From an uncultured Fusobacterium sp. (GTDB lineage: Bacteria > Fusobacteriota > Fusobacteriia > Fusobacteriales > Fusobacteriaceae), in contig UQOH01000005.1 of assembly GCA_900542625.1 (NCBI GenBank), positions 1 through 53,150 on the forward strand: a stretch of 53,150 nt of DNA, given 5' to 3'. The position numbers were made by a program, and so were the translations under genes. Under the pieces are notes generated by a model that worked only from the letters and a program-made list of their open reading frames with translations, was not told the DNA's origin and did not search any database. Below, one piece after another: positions 40,021-48,547 of the stretch (positions are counted from its first letter, which is position 1; each line of letters opens with the position of its first letter).

Positions 40021-42348
40021 ATGAAAAAATATATAATGGGAATAATTTTTCTCATATTTACATACAGCATACCGGGATTTGCAGGAGAATACGGAAGGGT
40101 AAACACAAAAGAGGAAAAGATAAAATCCATTGACAAACAGATAGAGGAGCTGATGAACAAGAAAGCAGATCTGGAGCTTTTGAAAAAAAGAATAGCAGAG
40201 AGCAGAGTAGATGTTGAAAAACAGCTTCCGGAAGATTACAGACCTAAAATAGCTCTTGTGCTGAGCGGAGGAGGAGCAAAAGGAGCAGCTCATATTGGTG
40301 TATTAAAGGCTCTTGAAAAATATAAAGTTCCTGTTGACTATATTGTGGGAACAAGTGTTGGAAGTATTGTAGGAGCTATGTATTCTGTGGGATATACTCC
40401 GGAGCAGATAGAAGATGTAGTTCTTAATCTGGATTTCATGGATCTTTTCTCAAATACAGAGGATAGAACATTAAAAAATATAGCTGACAGAATTACTTAT
40501 GCAGAAAGACCTTTCAAGATTACAATAGACAAGAACAATGAGATACATTTTCCAAAAGGTTTTGTTGACGGAGAATATATCTATCTGGAATTTAAGAAAA
40601 TTTTTGACAAGGCTCAGGGAATAAAAGATTTTAACAAACTTCCTATTCCCTACAGAGCAGTGACAACAGATTTGAATACAGGAAAAGAGGTTGTTCTGGA
40701 CAATGGGGATCTGGCAAAAGCAGCTCTTATGAGTATGGCAATTCCTTCAGTAATTGTTCCTGTGGAAAATAACGGAGGATATTATGTTGATGGAGGAGTG
40801 ACAGACAATTTCCCAATAGTAGAGGCATTAAAAGAAAAAGCCGATATTATAATTGCTGTGGATATTACAGCTGATTCAGAAGTGATTACAGACAAATCAA
40901 ATGTTATAAGCGTGGTAAACAAAATTGCAACATATGAGGGAGATCAGAGAACAAAAGAGCAGAAGAAATATGCAGATATTCTTGTTGTGCCTAAGGTAAA
41001 AAACCACAACACTCTTAACTTTGACAGCCTTCCAGTTCTCATAGAAGAGGGAGAAAAGGCAGGAGAACATTTTTCCCATATATTTAAAAACATAAGCAAT
41101 GAAAAGAAATATGCTGAATATAAAGAAAGAACAGCTGCTTTGACAGAAAGCAGAAACGAGATTAAAAATATTCGTCTTGAAGGTGCAGAATCACTGGAAG
41201 AGAAAACAGTAAAAAACTTTATGCCTAGAAAAGAGATACTGTCAGTGGAAGATATAAATTTATGGGCACAGGAAATATACAGCCTTTCATATATCAACCG
41301 TGTATTTTATGAGATAGAGGGAGATACAATTACTTTTAATGTAAAAGAAAGCCAGGGATATAAACTTGAAGCAGGGCTTGGATATGTTTCTGATTACGGT
41401 TCTATTGTAAATGTGGATTTGGATATTCCCCGTTTAAACAGACATAATCAAAACTATATTTTAAACTTTGAGTTTTCAAAATATCCTAAGGTAAAGCTGA
41501 GAAGCAAAGCAGTTTTTGATATTGGAAATCTGCAGCTTGTGGGAGGATATAAACTGTCTTACGGAATGTCTCCTGTATTTTTCTATCGTAAAGGCGACAA
41601 AGTATCAGCTTATGATTCTCAGATTTTCAATGCTCAGATAGATTTGGGAACAAGCATATTTAAAGATTATCTTCTTGGAGTATCTTTAGGTTATAAAAAT
41701 ATAACAAGCAGTTATGATTCAGGAGAAAAAACAGATTTCACAGCTGACAGCCTTAAAAATTATACATGGGCAGGCTGGTATGTTGTTCATGACAGCCTTA
41801 ACAGAGCATTCTTCCCTTCAAAAGGAAACTACAGCATTGTAACAGGATTTTCAGGAGTTTCTGTTGATGAAAATAAAAAGTTTACAGGATATAATTATAA
41901 GTTTGAAACAGCACTTCCTTTAACTAAAAAATTCAGTACAGGATTGTTTTTAAAAGGAGGAAAGATAGATAATTCTGAGATAGGAAACTCTTATGAAGAG
42001 ATGTTTAAAATAGGAGGAGTAAGAGATACTTACGAAGGATTTAAAACAGTAGGATTTTATGGACTTCCATACAGCGGAATCATAACAGATGAATTCTTTG
42101 CAGGAGGAGCCTCTCTTCAATATGAAATATCAAGAAATCTTTATCTTATAGGAAAATATAATTTCCTTACATATGAATCTGATAATCTTTTCTATCAAAA
42201 TAACAGCAGATTTGGTGAAGATTACCGCAGCGGATATGGTGCAGGAATAGGATGGAACACTTTTATGGGTTCATTAGAGGCAGTATTTACAAACAATATA
42301 GAAAATGATGAACTTCTTTTCAACCTTTATTTTGGATATGTTTTTTAA
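40021..42348 (+). CDS. fplA: Patatin-like phospholipase, type Vd autotransporter (FplA-like)
   Basis: This 775-residue outer-membrane protein has a signal peptide (cleavage near GFAGE), a short charged coiled-coil (about 30-65), and a patatin domain (about 75-330) with oxyanion loop GGGAKG (83-88), nucleophile Ser112 in GTSVG and catalytic Asp257 in DGGVTD. A POTRA domain follows (about 385-450) and then a BamA/TpsB-type beta barrel ending in Phe (YFGYVF). This is the domain order of F. nucleatum FplA, which displays phospholipase A1 activity on the cell surface. It has its own extended -10 promoter (TGGTATAAT, 39969-39977). Confidence 0.94.
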   Translation: MKKYIMGIIFLIFTYSIPGFAGEYGRVNTKEEKIKSIDKQIEELMNKKADLELLKKRIAESRVDVEKQLPEDYRPKIALVLSGGGAKGAAHIGVLKALEKYKVPVDYIVGTSVGSIVGAMYSVGYTPEQIEDVVLNLDFMDLFSNTEDRTLKNIADRITYAERPFKITIDKNNEIHFPKGFVDGEYIYLEFKKIFDKAQGIKDFNKLPIPYRAVTTDLNTGKEVVLDNGDLAKAALMSMAIPSVIVPVENNGGYYVDGGVTDNFPIVEALKEKADIIIAVDITADSEVITDKSNVISVVNKIATYEGDQRTKEQKKYADILVVPKVKNHNTLNFDSLPVLIEEGEKAGEHFSHIFKNISNEKKYAEYKERTAALTESRNEIKNIRLEGAESLEEKTVKNFMPRKEILSVEDINLWAQEIYSLSYINRVFYEIEGDTITFNVKESQGYKLEAGLGYVSDYGSIVNVDLDIPRLNRHNQNYILNFEFSKYPKVKLRSKAVFDIGNLQLVGGYKLSYGMSPVFFYRKGDKVSAYDSQIFNAQIDLGTSIFKDYLLGVSLGYKNITSSYDSGEKTDFTADSLKNYTWAGWYVVHDSLNRAFFPSKGNYSIVTGFSGVSVDENKKFTGYNYKFETALPLTKKFSTGLFLKGGKIDNSEIGNSYEEMFKIGGVRDTYEGFKTVGFYGLPYSGIITDEFFAGGASLQYEISRNLYLIGKYNFLTYESDNLFYQNNSRFGEDYRSGYGAGIGWNTFMGSLEAVFTNNIENDELLFNLYFGYVF

Positions 42349-42383
42349 TTTTATACATACATAATAGTTGAAAGAAGTTATTG

Positions 42384-42413
42384 TTGACAAAGTATTTTAA
42401 ATTATAGTAAAAT
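42384..42413 (+). promoter_or_regulatory. Promoter of the purine uptake/oxidation operon
   Basis: TTGACA (42384-42389) and TAAAAT (42408-42413) are 18 nt apart, placing transcription start right at the riboswitch. Confidence 0.72.
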
Positions 42414-42420
42414 TTTAAAG

Positions 42421-42490
42421 TATGCTCATATATACTTGTGATTGGACAAGAGTTTCTACGGCTGGCCGTAATCAGCTGCTATGAGTTCTT
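42421..42490 (+). promoter_or_regulatory. Purine (guanine-type) riboswitch
   Basis: P1 is CTCATA (42425-42430) with TATGAG (42480-42485). P2 is CTTGT/ACAAG. The core junction AGTTTCTAC is intact, and the P3 arm GGCTG/CAGCT encloses a loop with the conserved CCGTAA. The base before the P1 3' strand is C, pointing to guanine or hypoxanthine. The junction reads TGCTATG where the usual form is TGAYTATG, so one conserved A seems absent. A hairpin at about 42498-42527 (CTAAT...ATTAG) ends against the AGGAGG site and may be the expression platform. Confidence 0.87.
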
Positions 42491-42542
42491 CCTCATCACT
42501 AATGTTTTTGGGTTAAAAACAATTAGGAGGTTTTCTAAAAAA

Positions 42543-43844
42543 ATGAAAAAAAGAAATTATTCACCATATCATATTGATGGTGTACCAAAATTATCAGAGG
42601 CAATTCCTTTAGGTCTGCAGCACGTGCTTGCAATGTTTGTAAGCAACCTTGCACCTGTTATTATCGTTACTAATGTTTTAAAAATTCAAGGAAATGTACA
42701 GACAAATCTTATTCAGGCATGTATGCTTATAGCAGGAATCAACACTTTAATTCAGGCCTACACAGTTGGACCTATCGGGGCAAGACTGCCTATCGTTGTT
42801 GGAATAAGTTTTACTTTTGTCCCTGTTGCAATATCAATCGGACTTAAATATGGTATGGAAGGAATATTGGGAGCTGTATTGGTTGGAGGATTATTTGAGG
42901 CTGCAATAGGTCTTTGCATGAAGAAAATAAGACGTTTCTTCCCGCCTATAGTTACAGGTATAGTTGTTCTTTCAATCGGGCTTTCTCTTATCCCTGTTGG
43001 AATAAACAGCTTTGCAGGAGGAGTTGGAGCAGCAGATTTTGGTTCTTTAACAAATCTTGGAATCGGAGCAGCAGTTCTTGCTGTGGTTATAATATTAAAA
43101 CAGTTTACAAGAGGTATCACAAGTACGGGAGCTGTATTTATTGGTACAATTTTCGGATTTATAGTAGCTCTTGTTTTAGGAATAGTAGATTTATCAGTAA
43201 TATCTGAAACACCTTTCTTTAATATTCCAAGACCGTTTACATTTGGTTACGCTTTCCATGCAGATGCAATATTTGCAATGATGATGATGTTTATAGTTTC
43301 TGCAGTTGAAACAGTTGGAGATATGTCAGGAGTAACAATGGGAGGAGCAGGAAGAGAGGTTACAGACAAAGAACTTTCAGGTGGAATTATGGCAGACGGA
43401 ATAGGATGTGTTCTTGCATCATTCTTCTCTATTCTTCCTACAACATCTTTCAGCCAGAACACAGGTATTGTTACAATGACTGGAGTAATGAGCAGATTTG
43501 TTGTTGGTGTAGGTGCAATGTTCCTTATAGCAGGTGCATTCTTCCCTAAATTAGGTGCACTTTTAACAGTTGTTCCTTCATGTGTAATCGGTGGAAGTCT
43601 TGTAATGATATTTGCAATGATATTTATAAGTGGTGTAAACCTTATCACAAAAGAGCCTTTAAGAGGAAAAAATGCAGTAATTCTTTCAGTGTCTCTTGGG
43701 CTTGGATACGGGCTTGGAGCAGTGCCTAATGCAATAGCAAACTTCCCTGAAAGCATAAGACTTATTTTCGGAGGATCAGGAATAGTAGTTTCAGCATCAA
43801 TAGCAGTATTATTAAATATTTTACTGCCTAATGATGAAAAATAG
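42543..43844 (+). CDS. NCS2 family purine (xanthine/uric acid type) permease
   Basis: This 433-residue, roughly 14-helix protein carries NCS2 signatures: LGLQHVLAMF in helix 1, the PPIVTGIVVLSIGLSLIPV stretch, the SAVETVGDMSG motif with the substrate-binding Glu, and the NTGIVTMTGVMSR segment characteristic of xanthine/urate permeases. The ATG at 42543 follows AGGAGG; upstream frames overlap the riboswitch. It is the first gene behind the purine riboswitch and is followed by three xanthine dehydrogenase genes, so it likely imports xanthine, hypoxanthine or urate. Confidence 0.92.
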   Translation: MKKRNYSPYHIDGVPKLSEAIPLGLQHVLAMFVSNLAPVIIVTNVLKIQGNVQTNLIQACMLIAGINTLIQAYTVGPIGARLPIVVGISFTFVPVAISIGLKYGMEGILGAVLVGGLFEAAIGLCMKKIRRFFPPIVTGIVVLSIGLSLIPVGINSFAGGVGAADFGSLTNLGIGAAVLAVVIILKQFTRGITSTGAVFIGTIFGFIVALVLGIVDLSVISETPFFNIPRPFTFGYAFHADAIFAMMMMFIVSAVETVGDMSGVTMGGAGREVTDKELSGGIMADGIGCVLASFFSILPTTSFSQNTGIVTMTGVMSRFVVGVGAMFLIAGAFFPKLGALLTVVPSCVIGGSLVMIFAMIFISGVNLITKEPLRGKNAVILSVSLGLGYGLGAVPNAIANFPESIRLIFGGSGIVVSASIAVLLNILLPNDEK

Positions 43845-43866
43845 AATAAAAAAGGAGGAATAAATA

Positions 43867-44649
43867 TTGTTTACTTTTTCAAATTTTTTCCCGGCTTCAA
43901 CAATAGAAGAGGCTTATGAGGAATTAACAAAAAACAGAAAAAACATTATACTTGGCGGAACATCTTACTTAAGAATGGGAAACACAAACTATAATACAGC
44001 AATAGATATTTCAAACGTTACAGATATAGATAAAATAACAGAAAAAGAAGATTGTTTTGAAATTGGTGCAATGACAACATTCAGACAGCTTGAAACAGAC
44101 GAAAACCTTTATAAGTGGTTTCCTGTAATATCTCACTCTGTTGAGGATATTGTGGGAGTACAGTTAAGAAACAACGTAAGAATAGGAGCAACAGTTTTTA
44201 CAAAACACGGTTTCTCTGATATAATCACAGCTCTTTTATCTCTTGACACAACTGTGGTTCTTCACAAAGGGGGAGAGATAAAACTTGAGGATTTCTTAAA
44301 TGAAAAAGAGATAAGAAGAGATATTTTAGTAAAAATAATTATAAAAAAAGAAAAACTTACAACATCTTTCCAATGTGTAAGAAAGAGCAAAGCAGATTAT
44401 TCTGTGCTTAATATGGCTGTTTCTAAAAATGAAGAGGGAAAAGTGAGAGTTTCTGTTGGTTCAAGACCAAGCAGAGCAGTCCTTGCTCATAAAACTATGG
44501 AATTTTTATCTCAAAGCTTAGATGCAGAAAAAGCAGGAGAGATTATAAAAGAGGAAGTTGTTTTTGGGGATAACATGAGAGGAACAAAGGAATACAGAAA
44601 ACTTTTAAGTGCAGCCCTTCTTGCCAAAGCTGTGAAGGAGGTTGAATAA
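43867..44649 (+). CDS. xdhB: Xanthine dehydrogenase FAD-binding subunit
   Basis: This 260-residue protein matches the FAD subunit of molybdenum hydroxylases: the FAD-pyrophosphate loop LGGTSYLRMG (about 32-41), IDISNVTDID, and the IGAMTTFRQLE and VQLRNNVRIGA segments. It passes electrons from the Fe-S subunit to NAD or another acceptor. The start is a TTG at 43867, 7 nt after AAGGAGGA, because no ATG is suitably placed. It lies 22 nt after the permease gene and 2 nt before the Fe-S subunit gene. Confidence 0.9.
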   Translation: MFTFSNFFPASTIEEAYEELTKNRKNIILGGTSYLRMGNTNYNTAIDISNVTDIDKITEKEDCFEIGAMTTFRQLETDENLYKWFPVISHSVEDIVGVQLRNNVRIGATVFTKHGFSDIITALLSLDTTVVLHKGGEIKLEDFLNEKEIRRDILVKIIIKKEKLTTSFQCVRKSKADYSVLNMAVSKNEEGKVRVSVGSRPSRAVLAHKTMEFLSQSLDAEKAGEIIKEEVVFGDNMRGTKEYRKLLSAALLAKAVKEVE

Positions 44650-44651
44650 TA

Positions 44652-45122
44652 ATGATTTTAATTACAACAATCAATAACAGAAAAAAAGAACTTTTAATAG
44701 ATGCTGATGAATATCTTGTGGATACTTTAAGAAAAGCGGGATATCTTAGTGTAAAAAGAGGATGCGATACAGGAGCATGCGGACTTTGTACTGTTCTTGT
44801 AGACGGAAAGCCTGTTCTTTCATGCAGCACACTTGCAGCAAGAGTGATGAACAAAAAAGTTGAAACAATAGAAAACTATCCAAAAGAGGCAGAGATGATA
44901 GCAAAACATCTTGCAGCTGAGGGAGCAGAGCAGTGCGGTTTCTGTGCTCCGGGATTTGCCCTTACAGTAATTGCAATGTTTAACGAGCTTAAAAACCCTA
45001 CAGATGAAGAGATTTTACACTACTTGAATGGAAATCTTTGCAGATGCAGCGGATATGCATCACAGCTTAGAGGAATAAAAGCATATATGAAAGAGGTGAT
45101 GGATAGTGAAAATAGTAAATAA
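44652..45122 (+). CDS. xdhC: Xanthine dehydrogenase [2Fe-2S] subunit
   Basis: This 156-residue subunit carries two [2Fe-2S] clusters. The plant-type ferredoxin cluster uses Cys38, 43, 46 and 58 (GCDTGACGLC, then SCST). The second uses Cys95, 98, 130 and 132 (QCGFCAPGF; LCRCSGY). It wires the molybdenum site to FAD. Its end overlaps the next gene by 17 nt, so translation is coupled. Confidence 0.95.
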   Translation: MILITTINNRKKELLIDADEYLVDTLRKAGYLSVKRGCDTGACGLCTVLVDGKPVLSCSTLAARVMNKKVETIENYPKEAEMIAKHLAAEGAEQCGFCAPGFALTVIAMFNELKNPTDEEILHYLNGNLCRCSGYASQLRGIKAYMKEVMDSENSK

Positions 45123-47364
45123 CCCAACACCTAAAATTGACAGTATAAACCTTATCACAGGAAAACCTGTGTATACAGATGACCTTGTTTTAAATAACAA
45201 TGTCCTTGTTATAAAACTTTTAAGAAGCCCGCATGCTTATGCTAAAATAAAGTCTATCAACAAAAAAACAGCTGAGCTTGTACCGGGAGTAGAGGCAATA
45301 TATACTTTTGAAGATGTGCCTAAAACAAGATTTACTTCAGCAGGACAAAGTTATCCAGAGCCTTCTCCTTATGACAGAAGACTTCTTGATGAGTATGTCC
45401 GTTATGTTGGCGACCCTGTTGCAATAATTGCAGCTGAAAGCGAAAAAGCAGCTTTAAAAGCTATGAAACTGATAAAAGTTGATTATGAGGTTTTAGAGCC
45501 TCTTCTTGATTATGAAAAGGCAACAACATCACCTGTTAAAGTTCATATGGAAGATGCCCACACAAATTATGATATTGGTTATGACAGAAGCAGAAACCTT
45601 GCATCTCACCTTTTATACACAAAAGGAGATGTGGAAGAGGGACTTAACAACAGTGAAGTTGTAATAGAAAGAACATATCGTACTCAGGCACAGATACAGT
45701 CTATGATGGAAACTTATCGTTCTTACAGCTATTATGATGTAAACGGAAGACTTACAACAGTAGGTTCAACTCAGATTCCTTTCCATGTAAGAAGACATAT
45801 TGCAAGAATACTTGGACTTGCTCCAAGTCAGGTGAGAGTAATAAAACCAAGAATCGGAGGAGGGTTTGGTGCAAAACAGACTATGGTCTGCGAAATGTAT
45901 TCAGCTTTTGTTACAATGATGACAAAGAAACCTTCTAAGATAGTATTTACAAGAAAAGAGGCACAGGTATGCGGAAACACAAGACATGCCATGACTCTTA
46001 ATGTAAAAATCGGTTCTGACAAAGAGGGAAATATCAAAGGAATTGATATAAAAGTAATATCAAATACAGGTGCTTACGGAGAACATGCTCCTACAGTAAC
46101 AGGGCTTGTATCTTTCAAAACATTCCCATTATACGAAAAAGTTCCAATGAGAATGGAGGCAGATGTTGTTTACACTAACACAATGGTTGGAGCAGCATTC
46201 AGAGGATATGGAGCTACACAGGGAACATTTGCAGTGGAGTCTGCTGTAAATGAACTTGCTGAGATTTTAAAAATATCTCCTGTGGAAATAAGAATGAAAA
46301 ATCTTGTTGAGCCGGGAAAAGACAGTCAGATAGCAAGCGGAAGTGTTAAGAGATGTATTGAGATAGGTAAAGAGAAATTCAACTGGGATGAAAAATATCC
46401 AAGAAGAGTAATGCCTGACGGAAAAATAAGAGCAGCAGGAATGGCTGTAACAATGCAGGGTTCAGGTATTGCAGGTGTTGATACAGGTTCTGCAACAGTA
46501 AGACTTAATGATGCAGGAAACTTTACTGTTCAGGTAGGTGTAACTGATATGGGACAGGGAAGTGACACTGTTGTTTCAATGATGGCAGCAGAAGTTCTTG
46601 AAGTCCCTATGAGTGAAATAATTGTAAATGCAAGTGATACAGATGTTTCTCCTTATGATCCGGGAGCATATGCATCAAGCGGAACATATGTAACAGGAAA
46701 AGCTGTAGTTCTTGCATGCGAGAAAATGAAAGATGCAATTCTTGAAACTGCAGCAGGTCTTCTTGAAACACCAAAAGAGGATTTGGTATACTGTGGTGAC
46801 CATGTTGAAAACTTAGATAAAACAAAATCTGTAACTATAAAAGATTTAGCTATGAAGTCAGTATCTTTTGATTTAAGAAATCAATTAACTACTTCTGCAA
46901 CTTGGGGAAGTCCTACTTCACCTCCTCCGTTTATAGCAGGATTTGCTGAAGTGGAGATAGATCCTTCAACTGGTGTGTGTGAAGTGACAGATATTTTATC
47001 TGTTGTAGACTGCGGAACTCCTATTAATCCGAGCGCTGCAAGAGTGCAGGTTGAGGGAGGTATGGCTCAGGGAATAGGTCTTGCCCTTTATGAAGACATC
47101 ATTTTTGATGAAAAGGGAAGAGTAATTACAGACAGCTTTATGCAGTATAAAATTCCTTGCAGAAAAGACCTTCACAAAATGGACGTTGAATTCAGCAGAA
47201 GTTATGAAGAATCCGGTCCCTTTGGAGCTAAGTCTATTGGAGAGGTAGTAATCAATACACCGTCTCCTGCAATAGCAGCAGCTATTAAAAATGCAACAGG
47301 GGTAAACTTCAGAACACTTCCAATAAGTTCAGAGGATATTTTACTGGGAATGCTGAAAAAATAA
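45106..47364 (+). CDS. xdhA: Xanthine dehydrogenase molybdenum-binding subunit
   Basis: This 752-residue catalytic subunit hydroxylates purines such as hypoxanthine and xanthine at a molybdopterin centre. Key segments are GGGFGAKQ, AFRGYGATQG, the central VTDMGQGSDTV, and the catalytic Glu in GAKSIGEVVINTPSPAI. Length fits the separate large subunit of bacterial XDH. The start is a GTG at 45106 with GAGGTGAT upstream. No molybdenum cofactor or selenium genes are nearby. With the permease and riboswitch it forms a purine salvage and oxidation operon ending in a strong terminator. Confidence 0.93.
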   Translation: MKIVNNPTPKIDSINLITGKPVYTDDLVLNNNVLVIKLLRSPHAYAKIKSINKKTAELVPGVEAIYTFEDVPKTRFTSAGQSYPEPSPYDRRLLDEYVRYVGDPVAIIAAESEKAALKAMKLIKVDYEVLEPLLDYEKATTSPVKVHMEDAHTNYDIGYDRSRNLASHLLYTKGDVEEGLNNSEVVIERTYRTQAQIQSMMETYRSYSYYDVNGRLTTVGSTQIPFHVRRHIARILGLAPSQVRVIKPRIGGGFGAKQTMVCEMYSAFVTMMTKKPSKIVFTRKEAQVCGNTRHAMTLNVKIGSDKEGNIKGIDIKVISNTGAYGEHAPTVTGLVSFKTFPLYEKVPMRMEADVVYTNTMVGAAFRGYGATQGTFAVESAVNELAEILKISPVEIRMKNLVEPGKDSQIASGSVKRCIEIGKEKFNWDEKYPRRVMPDGKIRAAGMAVTMQGSGIAGVDTGSATVRLNDAGNFTVQVGVTDMGQGSDTVVSMMAAEVLEVPMSEIIVNASDTDVSPYDPGAYASSGTYVTGKAVVLACEKMKDAILETAAGLLETPKEDLVYCGDHVENLDKTKSVTIKDLAMKSVSFDLRNQLTTSATWGSPTSPPPFIAGFAEVEIDPSTGVCEVTDILSVVDCGTPINPSAARVQVEGGMAQGIGLALYEDIIFDEKGRVITDSFMQYKIPCRKDLHKMDVEFSRSYEESGPFGAKSIGEVVINTPSPAIAAAIKNATGVNFRTLPISSEDILLGMLKK

Positions 47365-47382
47365 TATATAAAACTTTATTGT

Positions 47383-47420
47383 AAGAGGTTGCTTTTATAC
47401 AGCAGCCTCTTCTATTTTAT
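47383..47420 (+). terminator. Terminator of the purine operon
   Basis: AAGAGGTTGCT (47383-47393) pairs with AGCAGCCTCTT (47401-47411, one G-U pair) and is followed by a T-rich tract. Confidence 0.88.
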
Positions 47421-47520
47421 TAAAGAACTGCATAATTCATTTGAAAAATTTTAAATGAATAAAAAATATGGTATAATTCTTTATAGGAGAAATTGAAATC
47501 AGATTTAAGTATTTAAAAAA

Positions 47521-47672
47521 ATCGTTCGAAAAAATTCAATAATCATTTGAAAAACTTAAATATTTATATCAAGAAAATCTCCTGCTTTTTTAATAATTTT
47601 AGTTATAATATGAAGTTGTGACATATAGAGTATAAAATAAAATCGTTCGAAGAAATTTGATAATCGTTCGAA
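47521..47672. repeat. Two pairs of ATCGTTCGAA-type sites, 21 bp apart
   Basis: ATCGTTCGAA occurs at 47521, 47642 and 47663, and a variant ATCATTTGAA at 47542. Members of each pair are exactly 21 bp (two helical turns) apart and 121 bp separate the pairs. A related ATTCATTTGAA is at about 47435. The region between has no convincing open frame. Confidence 0.65.
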
Positions 47673-47779
47673 AAATAATTTAAATATAAATTAAAAAATT
47701 ATTAAATAAAATATTCAATAAAGAGAAGGCAGGAGAGATCATCTCTATTTTTTAATATAATCCAAGGCATAAAATTTAA

Positions 47780-47875
47780 GGCTTTTTATTTTCAGGGCAA
47801 GTAGATTATATTACACCAAAAGAAAAAGTGTATTTTCTTTATGGAAGAAACGGAAACAACGGAAAAGAAAATTAA
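47780..47875 (+). pseudogene. Open-frame remnant, possible 3' end of a lost gene
   Basis: Between two stops there are 31 codons reading GFLFSGQVDYITPKEKVY and on to a stop, without a start codon or ribosome-binding site. It looks protein-like and is followed 46 nt later by a terminator, so it may be the tail of a decayed gene. I do not recognise the family, and chance is possible. Confidence 0.25.
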
Positions 47876-47921
47876 AGTTTTATTTATTTTAACAAAATAT
47901 TTATTCTAAAGTTAAATTATC

Positions 47922-47956
47922 AAAAGACAAGGAATGTTAAAAACCTTGTCTTTTTA
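47922..47956 (+). terminator. Orphan intrinsic terminator
   Basis: AAAAGACAAGG (47922-47932) pairs with CCTTGTCTTTT (47944-47954) and runs into Ts. No intact gene precedes it, which supports a decayed gene upstream. Confidence 0.75.
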
Positions 47957-48056
47957 TTTTGCAAAAATTTATGGTGCCCCTTTAGTGTGTGTTATATATT
48001 TTTTGATTATTATAGATGGATTATTATAGATTGATAGTTATAGAAGGATCTTTGGT

Positions 48057-48110
48057 ATGACAATTTGTCATGACCCCCATGAAAGTTTTTCATGACCCTC
48101 ATGACAATTT
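48057..48110. repeat. Cluster of overlapping CATGA palindromes, 22-bp direct repeat
   Basis: Two 22-bp units (about 48064-48085 and 48086-48107) share TCATGACCCYCATGA. Overlapping palindromes ATGACAATTTGTCAT and CATGAAAGTTTTTCATG run through them. It is a likely protein-binding cluster about 440 bp upstream of the autotransporter gene. Confidence 0.5.
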
Positions 48111-48216
48111 TTCCTTTGATCAGGGGAAAATTTTTCATTTGTTCTGTTTTAGAGCTAGAGGCTGTCAAATGAAAGTTTATTGCCGTTTTGTTTTTGATAA
48201 CTTTAATGTATTATGT

Positions 48217-48384
48217 GTTTTTACGATATTTTTATAAAATTATATTGTAAAAACGAATAATTTTAGCTATAATTGTAATAAGAATACATATTATATACTG
48301 AAATGGTATATATTGAGTGTATAATTAATCACAATTAATTATATAATTAAAAAATAAAAAAAAGTGCTGAAAAATCAGCACAAC
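48217..48384. other. AT-rich region with two hairpins upstream of the autotransporter
   Basis: GTTTTTACGATA (48217-48228) pairs with TATTGTAAAAAC (48243-48254). A second, GC-richer hairpin, GTGCTGA/TCAGCAC (48364-48370 with 48375-48381), has A-rich and T-rich flanks and may be a terminator or leader structure. No gene is seen, and I could not fix the promoter of the autotransporter gene. Confidence 0.4.
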
Positions 48385-48547
48385 TTTTAAAATAAATATA
48401 AAATTTTAATATTTTTTTGAGATTTTTATTTGTATAATTAATTGTAAGTATTTCTACACAATTAGCAAATAATTTGAAAGACTAAGAATCTATAGAAATT
48501 TTTTATTTTTTCAAGAAATATTAAAATTTTTAAGGGGAGGTCTGATA

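Noticed and set aside
48146..48157. GTTTTAGAGCTA, identical to the start of a type II CRISPR (Cas9) repeat
   Set aside because: Only 12 bases match, the rest of the repeat is absent, there is no second copy or spacer, and no cas gene is in the window.
48150..48190. AGAGGCTGTCAAATG resembling some insertion-sequence ends
   Set aside because: No matching inverted copy, target duplication or transposase fragment was found nearby.
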